This document shows, one piece after another, positions 5,863 to 6,046 of a stretch of DNA of 6,046 nt; position 1 is the first letter of the stretch; the number at the start of each line of letters is the position of its first letter. The notes under the pieces are model-generated. The model searched no databases and was not told where the DNA came from. It saw nothing but the letters and a program-made list of their open reading frames with translations. The translations under genes and the position numbers were made by a program. Origin of the DNA: Klebsiella pneumoniae (GTDB lineage: Bacteria > Pseudomonadota > Gammaproteobacteria > Ga0077536); the NCBI GenBank assembly GCA_945873015.1, contig CAMCBY010000272.1:1-6046 (forward strand), read 5' to 3'.

Positions 5863-6046
5863 TCAGCTGCGCCATTGTGCACGCAGGTATTCGCCTATAC
5901 GTGCGATGGCCTGTCGACCTTCCGGCAGCATGGGGTGGAAAGCGTGCCAGACATGAATCATGTCGTCCCAGATCTCAAGCGTGCTGGCGACCCCCGCTGA
6001 GCGCGCCGCTTCATGCAAGACCACCGCATCGTCGAGCAGCACTTCG
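5863..6046 (-). CDS. Alpha/beta hydrolase of the hormone-sensitive-lipase type, C-terminal end, cut by window edge
   Basis: The reverse strand is open from the right edge to a TGA at 5863-5865, giving the last 60 residues. VLLDDAVVLHEAARSAGV near the visible start is the strand and helix around the catalytic Asp (LLDDA). LEIWDDMIHVWHAFHPMLPEG then carries the catalytic His region (MIHVWH), followed by a final helix ending EYLRAQWRS. This pattern is typical of HSL-type esterases and lipases (alpha/beta hydrolase fold-3), which hydrolyse short- to medium-chain esters or lactones. The HGG oxyanion motif and the nucleophile GxSxG are outside the window, so activity cannot be confirmed. It is convergent with the glycan operon across 25 bp. 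An esterase would fit downstream of a Baeyer-Villiger oxidation, but the distance to the monooxygenase makes this speculative. Confidence 0.82.
   Translation of the reverse strand, partial: EVLLDDAVVLHEAARSAGVASTLEIWDDMIHVWHAFHPMLPEGRQAIARIGEYLRAQWRS

Noticed and set aside
5852..5888. An 8-bp perfect inverted repeat (ACCTGCGT / ACGCAGGT) spanning the end of the hydrolase gene
   Set aside because: The loop is 21 bases and no T-run follows on either strand, so it does not look like an intrinsic terminator. Arms of this length at this distance are expected several times by chance in 6 kb.

Overview
The window is GC-rich, densely coding bacterial DNA with good Shine-Dalgarno sequences before several genes. 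The protein set is a flavin monooxygenase, an LLM-class (F420-type) oxidoreductase, a periplasmic SOUL protein, a polysaccharide deacetylase, an acyltransferase-3 protein and an HSL-type alpha/beta hydrolase. This suggests a high-GC Gram-negative proteobacterium, probably gammaproteobacterial. That placement is a judgement from gene content and style, not from a database match. I see no rRNA, tRNA, CRISPR, insertion sequence or prophage signal.

Left part (1-1711): the N-terminal 159 residues of a flavin-containing monooxygenase run leftward out of the window. It is divergent, across a 226-bp gap, from a complete luciferase-like monooxygenase of the putative F420-dependent type. The pair looks catabolic or redox-related (oxidation of hydrophobic organic compounds), and the shared gap probably holds both promoters. 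Middle left (1747-2388): a leftward gene for an exported SOUL/heme-binding-like protein, convergent with the LLM gene across only 35 bp.

Middle to right (2665-5837): three rightward genes with 48- and 47-bp gaps form a likely operon. They encode a NodB-like polysaccharide deacetylase, a multi-membrane-span acyltransferase 3, and a 302-residue protein I do not recognise. Removal and addition of acyl groups plus an unknown partner suggests modification of a cell-surface glycan or lipid. This is the part of the window most likely to hold something undescribed. Right edge (5863-6046): the last 60 residues of a leftward alpha/beta hydrolase of the hormone-sensitive-lipase type, convergent with the operon across 25 bp.

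The oxidoreductases at the left and the esterase at the right would fit a lipid, xenobiotic or steroid-like degradation neighbourhood, with the glycan-modification operon lying between. No gene inside the window is visibly broken. The two truncations are caused by the window edges.
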